Assembly: GCF_025742995.1 (NCBI RefSeq)
Contig: NZ_JAOVQM010000002.1
Span: 1 to 64,000, forward strand
DNA length: 64,000 nt
Reading direction: 5' to 3'
DNA from: Paracholeplasma manati
GTDB lineage: Bacteria; Bacillota_I; Bacilli_A; Acholeplasmatales; UBA5453
The position numbers and the translations under genes were made by a program. Below the pieces are notes generated by a model, which saw nothing but the letters and a program-made list of their open reading frames with translations, searched no databases and was not told the DNA's origin. This document shows, in pieces, positions 7,506 through 18,420 of the stretch. How positions within the stretch are numbered: the stretch's first letter is position 1; each line of letters starts with the position of its first letter.

Positions 7506-8336
7506 ATGGCGGTTAAAGTTTATAAGCCGACGTCCGCTGGACGCCGCAACATGAGCGTTTTAACGTTCGAAGAAATCACAACATCCACTCCTGAAAAATC
7601 ACTACTCGAGCCAATTCACAAAAATGGTGGACGTAATAACTCAGGTAAGATTACTGTTCGTCATCAAGGTGGCGGCGCTAAGCGCAAATATCGTGTAATT
7701 GATTTCAAGAGAAACAAAGATGGTATCGTAGGTAAGGTTGCAACAATCGAATACGATCCAAACAGAAGTGCAAATATCGCTTTGATCAACTATGTAGATG
7801 GTGAAAAGCGTTATATCATCGCGCCAAAAGGCTTAGAAGTTGGTATGTCCATCGAATCCGGTGAACATGCAGACATCAAGACTGGTAACGCATTGCCTAT
7901 TTTCAATATCCCAGTAGGTACTGTCATTCATAACATTGAATTACACCCTGGTAAAGGTGGACAATTGGTCCGTTCCGCTGGTACTTCCGCACAAATCTTA
8001 GGTAGAGAAGAACGCTATGTCCTTGTTCGCTTAAGCTCTGGCGAAGTGAGAAAGATTTTAGGTACTTGCCGCGCAACCGTTGGTGAAGTTGGTAACGAAA
8101 CTTACGAACTTGTCAGAATTGGTAAGGCAGGCCGTACTAGACACATGGGTATCCGCCCAACTGTCCGTGGTGCTGTTATGAACCCGAACGATCACCCACA
8201 CGGTGGTGGTGAAGGTAAGAACCCAGTCGGTAGAAAATCACCAATGACACCTTGGGGTAAACCTGGTCGCGGTATTAAGACAAGAGATTCTAAGAAGGCA
8301 TCGAACGATTTAATCGTAAGACGTCGTACAAAGTAG
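7506..8336 (+). CDS. rplB: 50S ribosomal protein L2
   Basis: 276 aa, full length. L2 is needed for subunit association and peptidyl transfer. Seen: [13 protein letters not shown], the [15 protein letters not shown] segment and the C-terminal [13 protein letters not shown] loop with the conserved histidine. It starts after AAAGGAGAATTA. Confidence 0.98.
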   Translation: MAVKVYKPTSAGRRNMSVLTFEEITTSTPEKSLLEPIHKNGGRNNSGKITVRHQGGGAKRKYRVIDFKRNKDGIVGKVATIEYDPNRSANIALINYVDGEKRYIIAPKGLEVGMSIESGEHADIKTGNALPIFNIPVGTVIHNIELHPGKGGQLVRSAGTSAQILGREERYVLVRLSSGEVRKILGTCRATVGEVGNETYELVRIGKAGRTRHMGIRPTVRGAVMNPNDHPHGGGEGKNPVGRKSPMTPWGKPGRGIKTRDSKKASNDLIVRRRTK

Positions 8337-8346
8337 GAGGGTAAAC

Positions 8347-8625
8347 ATGGCACGTTCAATTAAAAAAGGTCCTTTTTGTGACGATTACCTATTAAATAAG
8401 GTAAGAACAGCTAAAAAGGCAAAAGATAACAAAGTAATCCAAACTTGGTCAAGACGTTCAACCGTATTCCCTGACTTTGTAGGATTAACGATTGCAGTAT
8501 ATAACGGTAGAGAACATGTACCTGTATACATCACAGAAGACATGGTTGGTCACAAACTAGGTGAATTCTCACCTACACGTACTTTCCGTGGACACGGCGC
8601 TGACAAGAAAGCAGCTAAGAAATAA
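8347..8625 (+). CDS. rpsS: 30S ribosomal protein S19
   Basis: 92 aa. S19 forms a complex with S13 in the 30S head. Typical start [15 protein letters not shown] and C-terminal [12 protein letters not shown]. Its stop codon overlaps an upstream in-frame ATG of rplV. Confidence 0.98.
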   Translation: MARSIKKGPFCDDYLLNKVRTAKKAKDNKVIQTWSRRSTVFPDFVGLTIAVYNGREHVPVYITEDMVGHKLGEFSPTRTFRGHGADKKAAKK

Positions 8626-8639
8626 TGACGGAGGTTAAT

Positions 8640-8975
8640 ATGGAATCTAGAGCTATGGCAAATACGGTGCGTATTGCACCAAGAAAAGCAAGACTAGTGA
8701 TTGATCTCATCAAGGGTTTAGAAATCAAAGAAGCACAAGCTATTTTGAAATATACCCCTAAAGCTGCCGCTCCAATTATTTTAAAGGTGCTTAACAGTGC
8801 AGTCGCAAACGCAGATCATAACTACAACATGGATGTAAACAACTTATACATCAAAGAGGCGTTCGTCAATGAAGGCGTACGCATGAAGAGAATGATGCCT
8901 AATTCCAAAGGACAAGGCAACATTATCGTTAAAAAGACGAGCCACATCACAATCGTTGTGGCAGAAAGAGTTTAG
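8640..8975 (+). CDS. rplV: 50S ribosomal protein L22
   Basis: 111 aa from the ATG at 8640. L22 has a hairpin lining the exit tunnel at the erythromycin-sensitive constriction. Recognised by [17 protein letters not shown] and the conserved hairpin [14 protein letters not shown]. The ATG at 8625 is also in frame, but the GGAGGT at 8630-8635 lies between the two and fits only the 8640 start. Confidence 0.97.
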   Translation: MESRAMANTVRIAPRKARLVIDLIKGLEIKEAQAILKYTPKAAAPIILKVLNSAVANADHNYNMDVNNLYIKEAFVNEGVRMKRMMPNSKGQGNIIVKKTSHITIVVAERV

Positions 8976-8986
8976 GAGGATATACG

Positions 8987-9688
8987 ATGGGTCAAAAAGT
9001 TAGTCCAGTCGGCTTACGCATGGGGATTACCCGTAATTGGGATGCGAAATGGTATGCAGAAAAAAATCAAGTTCCGGCTCTTTTAAAAGAAGATATTGAA
9101 ATCAGAAAGTATTTAAAAGACACTTTCAAAAAGGCTTCCGTTTCTCAAATCGAAATCGAACGTCTTAAAGGTAAAGCTAAAGATAGAGTGAAAGTCACTT
9201 TATACACCGCTAAACCTGGCGTTGTCATCGGTAGAGATGCAGAATCCAAAAACAAAGCAGTTAAAACACTTGAACACATGACTAAAAAGGAAATCATCCT
9301 TAACGTCGTTGAAGTCAAACGTTCAGAACTCAATGCAGAACTCGTTGCGCAAAGCATTGCTGAACAATTAGAAAACCGTGCATCTTTCCGCCGTGTGCAA
9401 AAGATGGCTATGCAAAGAGCATTAAAAGCGGGTGCTAAAGGGGTTAAGACACTTGTGTCTGGACGTCTTGGCGGTGCTGAAATCGCTCGTAGCGAAGGCT
9501 ATTCAGAAGGCCGCGTGCCTCTACACACTTTACGTGCTGACATCGATTATGCAACTGCAGAAGCGACCACCACTTATGGTAAGTTAGGCGTTAAAGTATG
9601 GATTTTCAAAGGCGAAGTTCTACCTGGTCAAAAAGTTAGATCTGAAGCTGCACCAAGAAGAGACAAGCGCAGTAAAGGAGGCAAGTAA
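8987..9688 (+). CDS. rpsC: 30S ribosomal protein S3
   Basis: 233 aa. S3 lies at the mRNA entry channel and has helicase-like activity with S4 and S5. Seen: [14 protein letters not shown], the KH domain [14 protein letters not shown], and the [17 protein letters not shown] motif. The basic C-terminal tail ([10 protein letters not shown]) is normal. Confidence 0.98.
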   Translation: MGQKVSPVGLRMGITRNWDAKWYAEKNQVPALLKEDIEIRKYLKDTFKKASVSQIEIERLKGKAKDRVKVTLYTAKPGVVIGRDAESKNKAVKTLEHMTKKEIILNVVEVKRSELNAELVAQSIAEQLENRASFRRVQKMAMQRALKAGAKGVKTLVSGRLGGAEIARSEGYSEGRVPLHTLRADIDYATAEATTTYGKLGVKVWIFKGEVLPGQKVRSEAAPRRDKRSKGGK

Positions 9689-9690
9689 TT

Positions 9691-10107
9691 ATGTTAATGC
9701 CAAAAAGAACTAAATTCCGCCGTCCTCATCGCGTAAGTTATGAAGGAAAGGCAAAAGGTAATCTTGAATTACAACACGGCAACTGGGGTTTACAAGCTAC
9801 TGAAGGTGCTTGGATTACAAACCGTCAAATCGAAGCTGCCCGTATTGCAATCACAAGACATATGAAACGTACAGGTAATGTATGGATCAACATTTTCCCT
9901 CATTTAGCAAAAACTAAAAAACCACTAGAAGTACGTATGGGTTCCGGTAAAGGTGCACCAGATTCATGGGTTGCTGTTGTTAAGACTGGCAAAATCATGT
10001 TCGAAGTTGCAGGTGTTTCTGACGAAATCGCTCATGAAGCATTAAGACTTGCTTCCCATAAACTTCCGGTTTCCACAAAGATTATTCGTAAGGTAGGTGA
10101 CCAATAA
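9691..10107 (+). CDS. rplP: 50S ribosomal protein L16
   Basis: 138 aa. L16 contacts A-site tRNA and 5S rRNA. The [14 protein letters not shown] start and [15 protein letters not shown] motif are diagnostic. The GGAGG at 9677-9681 fits the ATG at 9691. Confidence 0.98.
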   Translation: MLMPKRTKFRRPHRVSYEGKAKGNLELQHGNWGLQATEGAWITNRQIEAARIAITRHMKRTGNVWINIFPHLAKTKKPLEVRMGSGKGAPDSWVAVVKTGKIMFEVAGVSDEIAHEALRLASHKLPVSTKIIRKVGDQ

Positions 10108-10108
10108 T

Positions 10109-10297
10109 ATGAAAGCGACTGAAATTCGTAAAATCAGCACAGCTGACTTAAACAAACGCATCAACGAATTAAAAATTGAATTATTCAACTTACGTTTTCA
10201 ACTAGCTGTTGGTCAATTAGAAAATACCGCACGCATAAGACAAGTTAGAAAATTAATTGCACAAATGAAGACAATCATTAGTGAACGTAGCGAATAA
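10109..10297 (+). CDS. rpmC: 50S ribosomal protein L29
   Basis: 62 aa from the ATG at 10109. L29 sits next to L23 at the tunnel exit. Recognised by [16 protein letters not shown] and [14 protein letters not shown]. An in-frame start at 10097 would overlap rplP; the AGGTAGGTGA at 10091-10100 points to 10109. Confidence 0.96.
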   Translation: MKATEIRKISTADLNKRINELKIELFNLRFQLAVGQLENTARIRQVRKLIAQMKTIISERSE

Positions 10298-10308
10298 AGG
10301 AGGATACT

Positions 10309-10563
10309 ATGGAAAGAAACAATAGAAAAGTGTTCACAGGAACTGTGGTATCAACCAAAATGCAAAAAACGATCACAGTGGTAGTTGACACATACAAAAA
10401 ACACAGCTTATACGGGAAACGTGTTAAAGTTTCCAAAAAATATCATGCACACGACGAAAACAATCTTGCGAAAGTTGGCGATGTAGTAACCATTATGGAA
10501 ACTAGACCACTTTCCGCTACTAAACGTTTTAGATTAGTAGAAGTTGTTACGAAGGCAGAATAA
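10309..10563 (+). CDS. rpsQ: 30S ribosomal protein S17
   Basis: 84 aa. S17 is a primary 16S rRNA-binding OB-fold protein. Typical [19 protein letters not shown] start and [18 protein letters not shown] motif. Start follows AAAGGAGGATACT. Confidence 0.98.
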   Translation: MERNNRKVFTGTVVSTKMQKTITVVVDTYKKHSLYGKRVKVSKKYHAHDENNLAKVGDVVTIMETRPLSATKRFRLVEVVTKAE

Positions 10564-10575
10564 GGAGGGACTATC

Positions 10576-10944
10576 ATGATTCAACAAGAAACTAGATTAA
10601 ACGTCGCTGATAATAGCGGCGCACGTGAAGTCTTAGTCATTAAAGTTTTAGGTGGTACCCGCCGTCGTTATGCTAACATCGGCGATGTGGTTGTCGTTGC
10701 AGTTAAAAAAGCAACGCCAGGCGGCATCGTTAAAAAAGGTGACGTAGCAAAAGCGGTTATCGTCAGAACCGTGTCTGGCTTAAGACGCGCAGATGGCTCA
10801 TACATCAAATTTGATGACAATGCAGCTGTCATTATTAAAGAAGATTTAAACCCACGTGGAACCCGTATTTTCGGACCTGTGGCAAGAGAGCTTAGAGATA
10901 AGAACTTCATGAAGATCGTATCCCTTGCTCCAGAAGTATTATAA
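10576..10944 (+). CDS. rplN: 50S ribosomal protein L14
   Basis: 122 aa. L14 is at the subunit interface and binds RsfS. Recognised by [19 protein letters not shown] and the [13 protein letters not shown] motif near the C-terminus. Confidence 0.98.
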   Translation: MIQQETRLNVADNSGAREVLVIKVLGGTRRRYANIGDVVVVAVKKATPGGIVKKGDVAKAVIVRTVSGLRRADGSYIKFDDNAAVIIKEDLNPRGTRIFGPVARELRDKNFMKIVSLAPEVL

Positions 10945-10954
10945 GGAGGACATC

Positions 10955-11296
10955 ATGAACATTAAAGCTGGAGATACCGTTGTTGTTATTGCTGGTAAAG
11001 ACAAGTTCTCTAAGGACAAAAAAGGCAATAAAGTCAAAACAACTGGTAAAGTATTAAAAGCAATTCCTAGCGAAGACCGTGTCATCGTTGAAGGCGTCAA
11101 TAAAGTTAAAAAACACCAAAGACCAACCCAACAAAACGAAAAAGGTCAAATCTTGGAAGTTGAAGCACCAATCCATGTATCTAACGTGATGATTCTCGAT
11201 CCAAAGAAGAATGTTCCAACTCGCGTTGGTTACAAAATCGTAGACGGTAAGAAAGTCCGTTATGCGAAAAAATCAGGCGCAAGCCTTGATAAATAA
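10955..11296 (+). CDS. rplX: 50S ribosomal protein L24
   Basis: 113 aa from the ATG at 10955, which follows AAGGAGGACATC. A longer in-frame start at 10925 would overlap rplN. L24 initiates 50S assembly. The KOW segment is visible as [13 protein letters not shown] and GKVLKAIP, with the NKVKKHQRP motif after it. Confidence 0.97.
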   Translation: MNIKAGDTVVVIAGKDKFSKDKKGNKVKTTGKVLKAIPSEDRVIVEGVNKVKKHQRPTQQNEKGQILEVEAPIHVSNVMILDPKKNVPTRVGYKIVDGKKVRYAKKSGASLDK

Positions 11297-11310
11297 GAAG
11301 GAGTTTGACT

Positions 11311-11850
11311 ATGAGTAGATTAAGAGAAAAATACGATAACCTCACCAAACCCGAATTAATGAAAGCATTCAACTACACTTCCGTCATGCAAGTACCAAAG
11401 ATCGAAAAGATCGTTATTAACATGGGTATCGGCGATGCAGTAGCAAACCCTAAAGCACTCGACGATGCAGTAGAAGAATTAACCGTAATCACTGGTCAAA
11501 AACCAGTTGTAACCAAAGCAAGAAAATCCATTGCGAACTTCAAATTACGTGAAGGTATGCCAATCGGTTGCAAAGTTACATTACGTGGCGAAAGAATGTA
11601 CTATTTCTTGGATAAATTAGTTTCTGTTTCTCTTCCACGTGTAAGAGACTTCCGCGGTATCTCTAAAGATGCATTCGACGGTCGTGGTAACTACACACTA
11701 GGAATCAAAGAACAACTCATTTTCCCTGAAATCAATTTCGATAAAGTGAAGAAAGTACGTGGCATGGACATTGTCATCGTAACAACGGCGCAATCTGACG
11801 AAGAAGGTAAAGCATTACTAACTTCCCTTGGATTACCGTTCAAGAAATAA
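11311..11850 (+). CDS. rplE: 50S ribosomal protein L5
   Basis: 179 aa. L5 binds 5S rRNA and contacts the P-site tRNA. Seen: [11 protein letters not shown], the [19 protein letters not shown] segment and [14 protein letters not shown] near the end. Start at the ATG at 11311 (GGAG at 11300-11303) rather than an in-frame TTG at 11305. Confidence 0.97.
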   Translation: MSRLREKYDNLTKPELMKAFNYTSVMQVPKIEKIVINMGIGDAVANPKALDDAVEELTVITGQKPVVTKARKSIANFKLREGMPIGCKVTLRGERMYYFLDKLVSVSLPRVRDFRGISKDAFDGRGNYTLGIKEQLIFPEINFDKVKKVRGMDIVIVTTAQSDEEGKALLTSLGLPFKK

Positions 11851-11861
11851 GGAGAATAAAC

Positions 11862-12047
11862 ATGGCTAAAAAATCTATGATTGCGAAGCAACAACGCGTG
11901 GCTAAGTTTTCAACACAAGCTTACACAAGATGCACACGTTGTGGCCGTCCGCACGCAGTATACCAAAAATTTGGAATTTGCCGTATTTGTTTTCGCGAAT
12001 TAGCCTATAAAGGCGAACTACCTGGCGTTAAAAAAGCTAGCTGGTAA
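11862..12047 (+). CDS. rpsN: 30S ribosomal protein S14, zinc-binding short form
   Basis: 61 aa, the short type Z form. Four cysteines form a zinc ribbon: CTRCGRP and CRIC. S14 completes assembly of the 30S head. A zinc-independent paralogue is not in the window. Confidence 0.97.
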   Translation: MAKKSMIAKQQRVAKFSTQAYTRCTRCGRPHAVYQKFGICRICFRELAYKGELPGVKKASW

Positions 12048-12062
12048 GAAGGAGGAAATAAT

Positions 12063-12461
12063 ATGGTTATGACTGATCCAATCGCGGATTTACTAACTCG
12101 TATCCGCAACGCGAATTCAATGCGTCATGAAACGGTAGAAATCCCTGCATCCAGACTTAAAGCAGACATTCTAAATGTCTTGAAACAAGAAGGTTTCATT
12201 GTAGATTATGTATCTAAAAATGAAGCAGTAGGTTCTACACTCGTAGTAACATTGAAATACGCCGCTAATAACGAACGCGTTATTAAAGGTTTAAAGAGGA
12301 TATCGAAACCGGGCTTACGTGTTTACGCACAAGCTAGCCAATTACCTAAAGTTCTTAACGGACTTGGTATTGCGATTATTTCGACATCAAAAGGCATTCT
12401 TACTGATAGAGAAGCCAGAAAACAACAAATCGGTGGCGAAGTGCTCGCCTACGTTTGGTAA
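12063..12461 (+). CDS. rpsH: 30S ribosomal protein S8
   Basis: 132 aa. S8 binds the central domain of 16S rRNA and in enterobacteria represses the spc operon. Recognised by [15 protein letters not shown] and the C-terminal [20 protein letters not shown]. The ATG at 12063 fits the GGAGG at 12051-12055; an internal ATG at 12069 is less well spaced. Confidence 0.97.
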   Translation: MVMTDPIADLLTRIRNANSMRHETVEIPASRLKADILNVLKQEGFIVDYVSKNEAVGSTLVVTLKYAANNERVIKGLKRISKPGLRVYAQASQLPKVLNGLGIAIISTSKGILTDREARKQQIGGEVLAYVW

Positions 12462-12476
12462 TAGGGAGGATAACAT

Positions 12477-13019
12477 ATGTCACGTATAGGTAATAAAGTG
12501 ATTATTGTTCCTGCTGGCGTTACCGTCACTGTAGGAGAAGGGAACTTAGTCACAGTCAAAGGGCCAAAAGGCACTTTATCATTTCAATTTTCTGATCGCG
12601 TAAGCATCGAACAAGAAAATAATCAAATCACAATTAAGAGAGAATCTGATATCAATAACGACCGTAAATTACACGGTACCACAAGAGCCGTTCTTGCGAA
12701 CATGGTCACAGGTGTTTCAACAGGATTTACTAGATCCTTAGAAATCATCGGTGTCGGTTACAGAGCGTCTATTGAAGGTAAGACTTTGGTCATCAACGCT
12801 GGTTATTCACATTTAGTTGAATTAGCCATCCCTGAAGGTGTCACCGTCGCTTTACCTAAAAATACAGAAGTTATTTTATCAGGTGCAGACAAGCAAGTCA
12901 TTGGTGAATTTGCAGCAAACATTCGCGCTATTCGTAAACCAGAACCTTACAAAGGTAAAGGTATTCGTTACAAAGGTGAAAATGTTCGTCGCAAAGAAGG
13001 CAAGACTGCTAAGAAGTAG
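12477..13019 (+). CDS. rplF: 50S ribosomal protein L6
   Basis: 180 aa. L6 lies near the factor-binding centre. Seen: [16 protein letters not shown], the EIIGVGYRA segment and the C-terminal [13 protein letters not shown]. Confidence 0.98.
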   Translation: MSRIGNKVIIVPAGVTVTVGEGNLVTVKGPKGTLSFQFSDRVSIEQENNQITIKRESDINNDRKLHGTTRAVLANMVTGVSTGFTRSLEIIGVGYRASIEGKTLVINAGYSHLVELAIPEGVTVALPKNTEVILSGADKQVIGEFAANIRAIRKPEPYKGKGIRYKGENVRRKEGKTAKK

Positions 13020-13031
13020 GAGGGCATATAT

Positions 13032-13385
13032 ATGATCAGTAAACAATCAAGCAATGTAACACGCCAAAAGAGACATTTACGTATTCGTCAAACTCTTTCT
13101 GGTACCGCAGCAAGACCTCGTTTAAGTGTATATCGCTCTAATACAGCCTTCTATGCACAACTAATTGACGACGTTAACCAAACCACTTTATTCGCAGCAA
13201 GAAGCCAAGAACTAAACTTAAAAGGTTCTAGCATCGCGACTGCGTCAGCGGTTGGTAAATTGATCGCAGAACGCGCTATCGCAGGCGGCGTTACTGAGGT
13301 CGTATTCGACAGAAGTGGTTATTTATACCACGGACGTGTAAAGGCATTGGCCGAAGCAGCTAGAGCAGCTGGATTGAAATTCTAA
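13032..13385 (+). CDS. rplR: 50S ribosomal protein L18
   Basis: 117 aa. L18 binds 5S rRNA with L5. Recognised by [10 protein letters not shown]-like [17 protein letters not shown] and by the C-terminal [19 protein letters not shown]. Confidence 0.97.
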   Translation: MISKQSSNVTRQKRHLRIRQTLSGTAARPRLSVYRSNTAFYAQLIDDVNQTTLFAARSQELNLKGSSIATASAVGKLIAERAIAGGVTEVVFDRSGYLYHGRVKALAEAARAAGLKF

Positions 13386-13396
13386 GGAGGGTAATC

Positions 13397-13897
13397 ATGC
13401 GTAAAGTTAGAGAAAAAGAAGTCGAATTATTCGAAGACCGCGTGGTTGCTATCAACCGCGTAACTAAAGTAGTAAAAGGTGGTAGACGTTTCAGATTCGC
13501 AGCACTAGTCGTTATTGGTGACCATAATGGGACTGTTGGGTTTGGTTTAGGCAAAGCTCAAGAAGTACCAGATGCAATCAAAAAAGCGGTTGAAAATGCG
13601 AAAAAGAACTTAATTAAAGTTGCAGTTGTCAACAGTACAATCCCACACGTAGTGACCGGAGAATTCGGCGCTGGGAAAGTATTCTTAAGACCTGCTGCTG
13701 AAGGTACCGGAGTCATCGCCGGTGGTGCGATTCGTACCATTTGTGAATTGGCTGGTATCCACAATATTTTATCCAAATCTTTAGGATCCAAAGCTCCAAT
13801 CAACATGGTTAGAGCAGCATTTGCTGGACTTGAATCATTGAAGACAAAAGAAGACGTTGCTGCGCTTAGAGGCGTTGCAGTAGAAAGCTTGGTGTAA
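13397..13897 (+). CDS. rpsE: 30S ribosomal protein S5
   Basis: 166 aa. S5 contributes to decoding accuracy and the mRNA entry site. Seen: [38 protein letters not shown] and the C-terminal GVAVESLV. Starts after AAGGAGGGTAATC. Confidence 0.98.
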   Translation: MRKVREKEVELFEDRVVAINRVTKVVKGGRRFRFAALVVIGDHNGTVGFGLGKAQEVPDAIKKAVENAKKNLIKVAVVNSTIPHVVTGEFGAGKVFLRPAAEGTGVIAGGAIRTICELAGIHNILSKSLGSKAPINMVRAAFAGLESLKTKEDVAALRGVAVESLV

Positions 13898-13901
13898 GAC
13901 T

Positions 13902-14081
13902 ATGACATTAGAAATTACATTAAAGAAGTCTTTAATTGGACGCAATCCAAATCAAGTGAGAACAGCTCATGCATTGGGATTAAAGAAATTAAACCAAACT
14001 GTAGTTAAAGAATCCAACGACGCGATCGTGGGTATGGTGAAAACCATTGCTCACCTTGTGGTTGTTAAAGAAATCGCGTAA
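13902..14081 (+). CDS. rpmD: 50S ribosomal protein L30
   Basis: 59 aa. It is recognised by [18 protein letters not shown], the [13 protein letters not shown] segment and [13 protein letters not shown]30 is a small surface protein of the 50S subunit. It begins 4 nt after the rpsE stop with no obvious Shine-Dalgarno, so translation is probably coupled to rpsE. Confidence 0.95.
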   Translation: MTLEITLKKSLIGRNPNQVRTAHALGLKKLNQTVVKESNDAIVGMVKTIAHLVVVKEIA

Positions 14082-14095
14082 GGAGGGACACATCA

Positions 14096-14533
14096 ATGTT
14101 AAATGAATTAAGACCAAATGCAGGCGCACGTAAGAATCGTAAAAGACTCGGACGTGGTACAGCTACCGGCCAAGGTAAAACTGCTGGTAGAGGACAAAAA
14201 GGTCAAGGCGCTAGAACCGGCGGCGGTACTCGCTTAGGGTTTGAAGGTGGACAAATTCCTTTCTTCCAACGTCTTCCAAAACGTGGATTTTCCAACGTTA
14301 ACCGTAAAGATTTCGCCATTGTTAACTTAACACAACTCAATGTGTTTGAAGATGGCACAGTCGTTACACCAGAATTATTATTAGAAACTAAACTCATTGG
14401 TAAATTACAATCAGGCGTTAAAGTGTTAGCGAACGGTGCGTTAGAAAAGAAATTAACCATCAAAGCAAACCACTTCTCTAAACAAGCCCTTGTTTTAATT
14501 GAACAAGCTGGCGGAACGGCTGAGGTAATCTAA
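14096..14533 (+). CDS. rplO: 50S ribosomal protein L15
   Basis: 145 aa. L15 is a late-assembling 23S rRNA-binding protein. The glycine- and arginine-rich N-terminal extension ([20 protein letters not shown]) and [17 protein letters not shown] are diagnostic. It ends one base before secY. Confidence 0.98.
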   Translation: MLNELRPNAGARKNRKRLGRGTATGQGKTAGRGQKGQGARTGGGTRLGFEGGQIPFFQRLPKRGFSNVNRKDFAIVNLTQLNVFEDGTVVTPELLLETKLIGKLQSGVKVLANGALEKKLTIKANHFSKQALVLIEQAGGTAEVI

Positions 14534-14534
14534 C

Positions 14535-15836
14535 ATGTACCGTATCAAAGCGATATTTTCAAACGTACAACTTTTAAAAAGAATTGGTATTACCCTAGCA
14601 TTGTTATTTATCTTCCGTATCACGACTTGGATTCCAATCCCGCTCATCGATACGTCAAGCATCTCTGAGTTCATCAGCGGTAATGACTTCTTAGCCATTT
14701 TAAATAACTTTACAGGTAATGCATTAGGACGTTTTTCCATCATGGCTATGGGTATATCGCCTTACATTACGGCGTCCATCGTAGTTCAAATGCTACAAAT
14801 GGATATCGTGCCTATTCTTAAAGAATGGAGCGAACAAGGCGAGACTGGTAAACAAAAGCTCAACAAACTAACCCGTATCCTCGGTTTAGTGTTGGCATTC
14901 GTTCAGTCACTTGTATTATTACTTGGTTTAGGGGTTGCAGGTAGCGAATTCTTACCAGACATCCTATCACCTTCCCCAATCTTATATATTTACATGTCCT
15001 TAGTGGTTACAGCAGGTGCTGCATTCGCAATGTACATCGCAGACTTAATCACAAGAAAGGGCATTGGGAATGGTACAAGCTTACTTATCGTAGCTGGTAT
15101 CATCACCTCATTACCTTCGATGATTACCTTATTATGGGGTAAATACATCACCAATGGTAATGGTGGATGGGATATTGTCCTATTCATCGCAGTCATCTTA
15201 ATTTACTTAGCAGTACTTCTTGGTGTCACTTTCCTTGAACTTGCAAAAAGAAGAATTCCAATTCAATATGCAAACCGTCAAGCGGGTCAAGGCAAAACCA
15301 ACTCAGATTTACCAATTAAGTTAAATACTGCAGGCGTTATCCCGGTTATCTTCGCATCCACAATCTTAAGTATTCCACTATCTATTTCAGGTATGTTTGG
15401 GTTAAATACATCCTCTTCATTGGGTTCATGGTTGGATCAAATCTTCAACTATCAACAACCAATCGGATTTGTATTATACATCGGACTCATCGTTGTGTTC
15501 ACATTCTTCTATTCTTTCTTGATGTTGAATCCAGAAACAGTAGCAGGCAACCTATCGAAGTCCAATGCCTACATCCCTGGGGTTAGACCAGGTTTGGATA
15601 CACAAAATTATATTGCAAGATTGATGTTTAAAATTACCTTATTGGGTACAGTGTACTTAGTAATTCTTGCGGCTATGCCAATCGTTACATCGATTGTCTT
15701 CGGCTTCAACTCTACAGAATCACAAGCCATTGTCCTCGGGGGTACATCCTTACTCATCGTTGTAGGGGTTGCGATTGAAACCACCAATCAAGTTGAAACA
15801 GAAGCAAACGATCAAGAATACAAAGGCATATTTTAA
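14535..15836 (+). CDS. secY: Protein translocase channel subunit SecY
   Basis: 433 aa, ten predicted membrane segments. SecY is the pore of the Sec translocon, with SecE (encoded at 47.8 kb) and SecG. Seen: the first membrane helix ALLFIFRITTWIPIPLID, MGISPYITASIVVQML, the cytoplasmic loop with ERRIPIQYA-like KRRIPIQYANR, and GVRPGLDTQNYI. It starts one base after rplO, with GAGGTAA inside the rplO end. Confidence 0.98.
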   Translation: MYRIKAIFSNVQLLKRIGITLALLFIFRITTWIPIPLIDTSSISEFISGNDFLAILNNFTGNALGRFSIMAMGISPYITASIVVQMLQMDIVPILKEWSEQGETGKQKLNKLTRILGLVLAFVQSLVLLLGLGVAGSEFLPDILSPSPILYIYMSLVVTAGAAFAMYIADLITRKGIGNGTSLLIVAGIITSLPSMITLLWGKYITNGNGGWDIVLFIAVILIYLAVLLGVTFLELAKRRIPIQYANRQAGQGKTNSDLPIKLNTAGVIPVIFASTILSIPLSISGMFGLNTSSSLGSWLDQIFNYQQPIGFVLYIGLIVVFTFFYSFLMLNPETVAGNLSKSNAYIPGVRPGLDTQNYIARLMFKITLLGTVYLVILAAMPIVTSIVFGFNSTESQAIVLGGTSLLIVVGVAIETTNQVETEANDQEYKGIF

Positions 15837-15861
15837 GCCAAACAAGAGAGAGGTATGAACC

Positions 15862-16512
15862 ATGAGACTAATCATTATGGGCCCACCGGGCGTTGGCAAA
15901 GGATCACTTGCTAGTGATCTCACAAAGCATTATCATATACCTCATATTTCAACGGGAGAAATGTTTCGCGCCGAAATCAAGAAAGGTTCTCCCGTTGGGA
16001 AACTTGTTCAAAATCAGATCAATGCAGGCAAGTTTGTCAACGATTCGTTAACCAACGACATCGTACGCATCCGCTTACAAGCCAGAGACGTTAAGGAAGG
16101 CTTCCTCATGGATGGCTACCCACGTAACTTAAAACAAGCGGAAGATTTCGATCATATTTTGATGCAATATGGTTGGACTGTCGATTATGTCATTTATTTG
16201 GACTCACCTGAAGAAGTCATCCTAGACCGTATTACCGGTCGCCGTGTTTGTCCAACCTGTGGTAGAACATACCATGTGCGTAACAACAAACCGATGGTTG
16301 AAGGGATTTGCGATAACGACCAAACCCCACTTGTTCAACGTCCAGATGATACTGTCGCAATCACCAAAGAACGTTTAGTCATTTATCATGACCAAACCCA
16401 ACCGATCATTGAATATTACCGCAGTAAAGGTAACATCCTCTGTATCGATGGTAAAGGTTCGATTGAAGAAGTGTCTAGACGTGTTATTGAAGAATTAGAT
16501 GGTAAAAAATGA
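15862..16512 (+). CDS. adk: Adenylate kinase, zinc-lid type
   Basis: 216 aa. It interconverts ATP plus AMP and two ADP. The P-loop is [11 protein letters not shown], with Ser where most enzymes have Thr. The [14 protein letters not shown] segment and the zinc-binding lid are visible: [10 protein letters not shown] and CDND, i.e. three Cys and one Asp. It sits between secY and map as in Bacillus. It overlaps map by 4 nt (ATGA), so the two are translationally coupled. Confidence 0.97.
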   Translation: MRLIIMGPPGVGKGSLASDLTKHYHIPHISTGEMFRAEIKKGSPVGKLVQNQINAGKFVNDSLTNDIVRIRLQARDVKEGFLMDGYPRNLKQAEDFDHILMQYGWTVDYVIYLDSPEEVILDRITGRRVCPTCGRTYHVRNNKPMVEGICDNDQTPLVQRPDDTVAITKERLVIYHDQTQPIIEYYRSKGNILCIDGKGSIEEVSRRVIEELDGKK

Positions 16513-17258
16513 TTACATTAAAATCACAAAGAGAAATTGACATCATGCGTGAAGCTGGCCGAATGGTTGCCCTCACTCGTGAAGAAGTAAAAAAACATAT
16601 CAGACCAGGCATATCAACAAAAGCACTGGATGAAATCGCGGAAAACTATATTGTGTCCTTAGGCGGCAAACCGTCGTTCAAAGGGTATCATGGCTTTCCT
16701 GGTTCTGTCTGTCTTTCGGTCAATGAAGTCGTTGTCCATGGGATTCCATCTGAAAAGATGATTCTAAAAGAAGGCGACATCGTGACGCTCGATATTGGGG
16801 TTTACTACAAAGGTTACCACGCCGATAGTGCATGGACTTACGCAGTAGGCAACATTTCAAAAGCGGACCAACAATTGTTAGATGTTACGCTTGCATCCTT
16901 GTATGAGGGGCTCAAACAAGCGATTCCTGGCAATCGAGTATCAGATATTTCCGCTGCGATTGAAGCTTATGTCAAACCGTATGGTTACGGCATTGTGGAA
17001 GAATTCACAGGCCATGGCATTGGTAAACAATTGCACGAAGATCCTTACATCCCAAACTTCGGTCAACCCGGGATGGGTGCCTTATTAAAACCAGGCATGA
17101 CATTCTGTGTCGAACCCATGGTTAATATTGGGACAAAACGCGTGAAGATTTTACAAGATAACTGGACCACAGTGACCATGGACAAATCGAAAAGCGCACA
17201 TTTTGAACATATGATCGCCATCACAGAGACAGGCTATCAAATATTAACCGAACTTTAA
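16509..17258 (+). CDS. map: Methionine aminopeptidase type I
   Basis: 249 aa. It removes the initiator Met from nascent proteins. Metal-ligand regions are visible: [16 protein letters not shown], the [14 protein letters not shown] histidines, and [12 protein letters not shown] followed by the final [12 protein letters not shown]. No N-terminal zinc extension. It overlaps adk by 4 nt. Confidence 0.97.
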   Translation: MITLKSQREIDIMREAGRMVALTREEVKKHIRPGISTKALDEIAENYIVSLGGKPSFKGYHGFPGSVCLSVNEVVVHGIPSEKMILKEGDIVTLDIGVYYKGYHADSAWTYAVGNISKADQQLLDVTLASLYEGLKQAIPGNRVSDISAAIEAYVKPYGYGIVEEFTGHGIGKQLHEDPYIPNFGQPGMGALLKPGMTFCVEPMVNIGTKRVKILQDNWTTVTMDKSKSAHFEHMIAITETGYQILTEL

Positions 17259-17270
17259 AGGAGGCTATTT

Positions 17271-17489
17271 ATGGCAAGAGAAGATTTAATTGAAGTACAA
17301 GCAAAAGTAGTCGAAGTACTACCAAATACCAAATTTAAAGTTGAACTTGAAAATGGGCATGTAGTACTCGCACACGTATCCGGTAAAATCCGCATGAACA
17401 ACATTCGCATTTTACCTGGTGATAGCGTTACAGTTGAGTTATCACCATATGATTTAACACGCGGCAGAATCACGTATCGCCGAAAGTAG
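17271..17489 (+). CDS. infA: Translation initiation factor IF-1
   Basis: 72 aa, one OB-fold. IF-1 occupies the A site during initiation. Recognised by [34 protein letters not shown] and [20 protein letters not shown]. Shine-Dalgarno AAGGAGGC. Confidence 0.98.
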   Translation: MAREDLIEVQAKVVEVLPNTKFKVELENGHVVLAHVSGKIRMNNIRILPGDSVTVELSPYDLTRGRITYRRK

Positions 17490-17500
17490 GAGGAAATCAA

Positions 17501-17614
17501 ATGAAAGTTAGAGCATCAGTAAAACCTATTTGCGACAAATGCAAGGTTGTAAAGCGCAAGGGTAGAGTAATGGTTATTTGTGAAAATCCAAAACACAAAC
17601 AACGTCAAGGATAA
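17501..17614 (+). CDS. rpmJ: 50S ribosomal protein L36, zinc form
   Basis: 37 aa. It reads [20 protein letters not shown] at its start, followed by a second ligand pair Cys-x4-His. This is the zinc-binding C+ form. Shine-Dalgarno TAGGAGGAAATC precedes it. Confidence 0.97.
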   Translation: MKVRASVKPICDKCKVVKRKGRVMVICENPKHKQRQG

Positions 17615-17626
17615 TAGGAGAATAAT

Positions 17627-17992
17627 ATGGCACGTATAGCAGGTATCGACATTCCACGCGAAAAACGCGTAGTTATTAGCTTAACTTACGTTTACGGGAT
17701 TGGAAGAAGTCTATCAGAACAAATTTTAAAAGACGCTCATGTATCAGAAGATACCAGAGTCAAGAACTTAACAGAAGATGAACTAAACCGCATTCGTACT
17801 GAAGTTGCAAAATACCAAGTCGAAGGTGATTTAAGAAGAGAAATCACATTAAACATCAAACGTTTAATGGAAATTGGTTCATATCGTGGAATTCGTCATA
17901 GAAAAGGTTTACCAGTAAGAGGACAAAACACAAGAACAAATGCGCGTACTCGTAAAGGTAAAGCTAAAACTATCGCGAATAAGAAGAAATAA
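17627..17992 (+). CDS. rpsM: 30S ribosomal protein S13
   Basis: 121 aa. S13 is in the 30S head and contacts P-site tRNA. Seen: [32 protein letters not shown] and the C-terminal [18 protein letters not shown] tail. Confidence 0.98.
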   Translation: MARIAGIDIPREKRVVISLTYVYGIGRSLSEQILKDAHVSEDTRVKNLTEDELNRIRTEVAKYQVEGDLRREITLNIKRLMEIGSYRGIRHRKGLPVRGQNTRTNARTRKGKAKTIANKKK

Positions 17993-18003
17993 GGAGGGTC
18001 ATC

Positions 18004-18390
18004 ATGGCAGGTAAAAAAACAACTAAACGTCGTGTAAAGAAGAATATTCCGCTTGGAATGGCTCACATTCATACCACGTTTAATAATACAATCGTCACCA
18101 TCACAGACCAAGGCGGTAACGCAATCGCTTGGAGCAGTGCAGGTGCATTAGGTTTCAAAGGTTCCCGTAAATCAACCCCATTTGCTGCACAAATGTCAGC
18201 CGAAGCAGCTGCTAAAGCCGCTATCGAACATGGTGTCATCAAAGTTGAAGTATCCGTTAAAGGCCCAGGCCCAGGTAGAGAAGCTGCGATCCGTTCGATC
18301 CAAGCAGCAGGTCTTGAAATCACTGCGATTAAAGACGTTACACCAGTACCACACAACGGATGCCGCCCACCAAAACGTCCTCGTGGATAA
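18004..18390 (+). CDS. rpsK: 30S ribosomal protein S11
   Basis: 128 aa. S11 lies on the 30S platform by the exit of mRNA. Recognised by [26 protein letters not shown]-like [14 protein letters not shown] and the C-terminal [13 protein letters not shown]-like [12 protein letters not shown]. Confidence 0.98.
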   Translation: MAGKKTTKRRVKKNIPLGMAHIHTTFNNTIVTITDQGGNAIAWSSAGALGFKGSRKSTPFAAQMSAEAAAKAAIEHGVIKVEVSVKGPGPGREAAIRSIQAAGLEITAIKDVTPVPHNGCRPPKRPRG

Positions 18391-18420
18391 TATCTATAAC
18401 AAATAAAGGAGGTAATCATT

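Noticed and set aside
8625-8639. Longer start for rplV
   Set aside because: The GGAGGT lies downstream of this ATG and fits the one at 8640.
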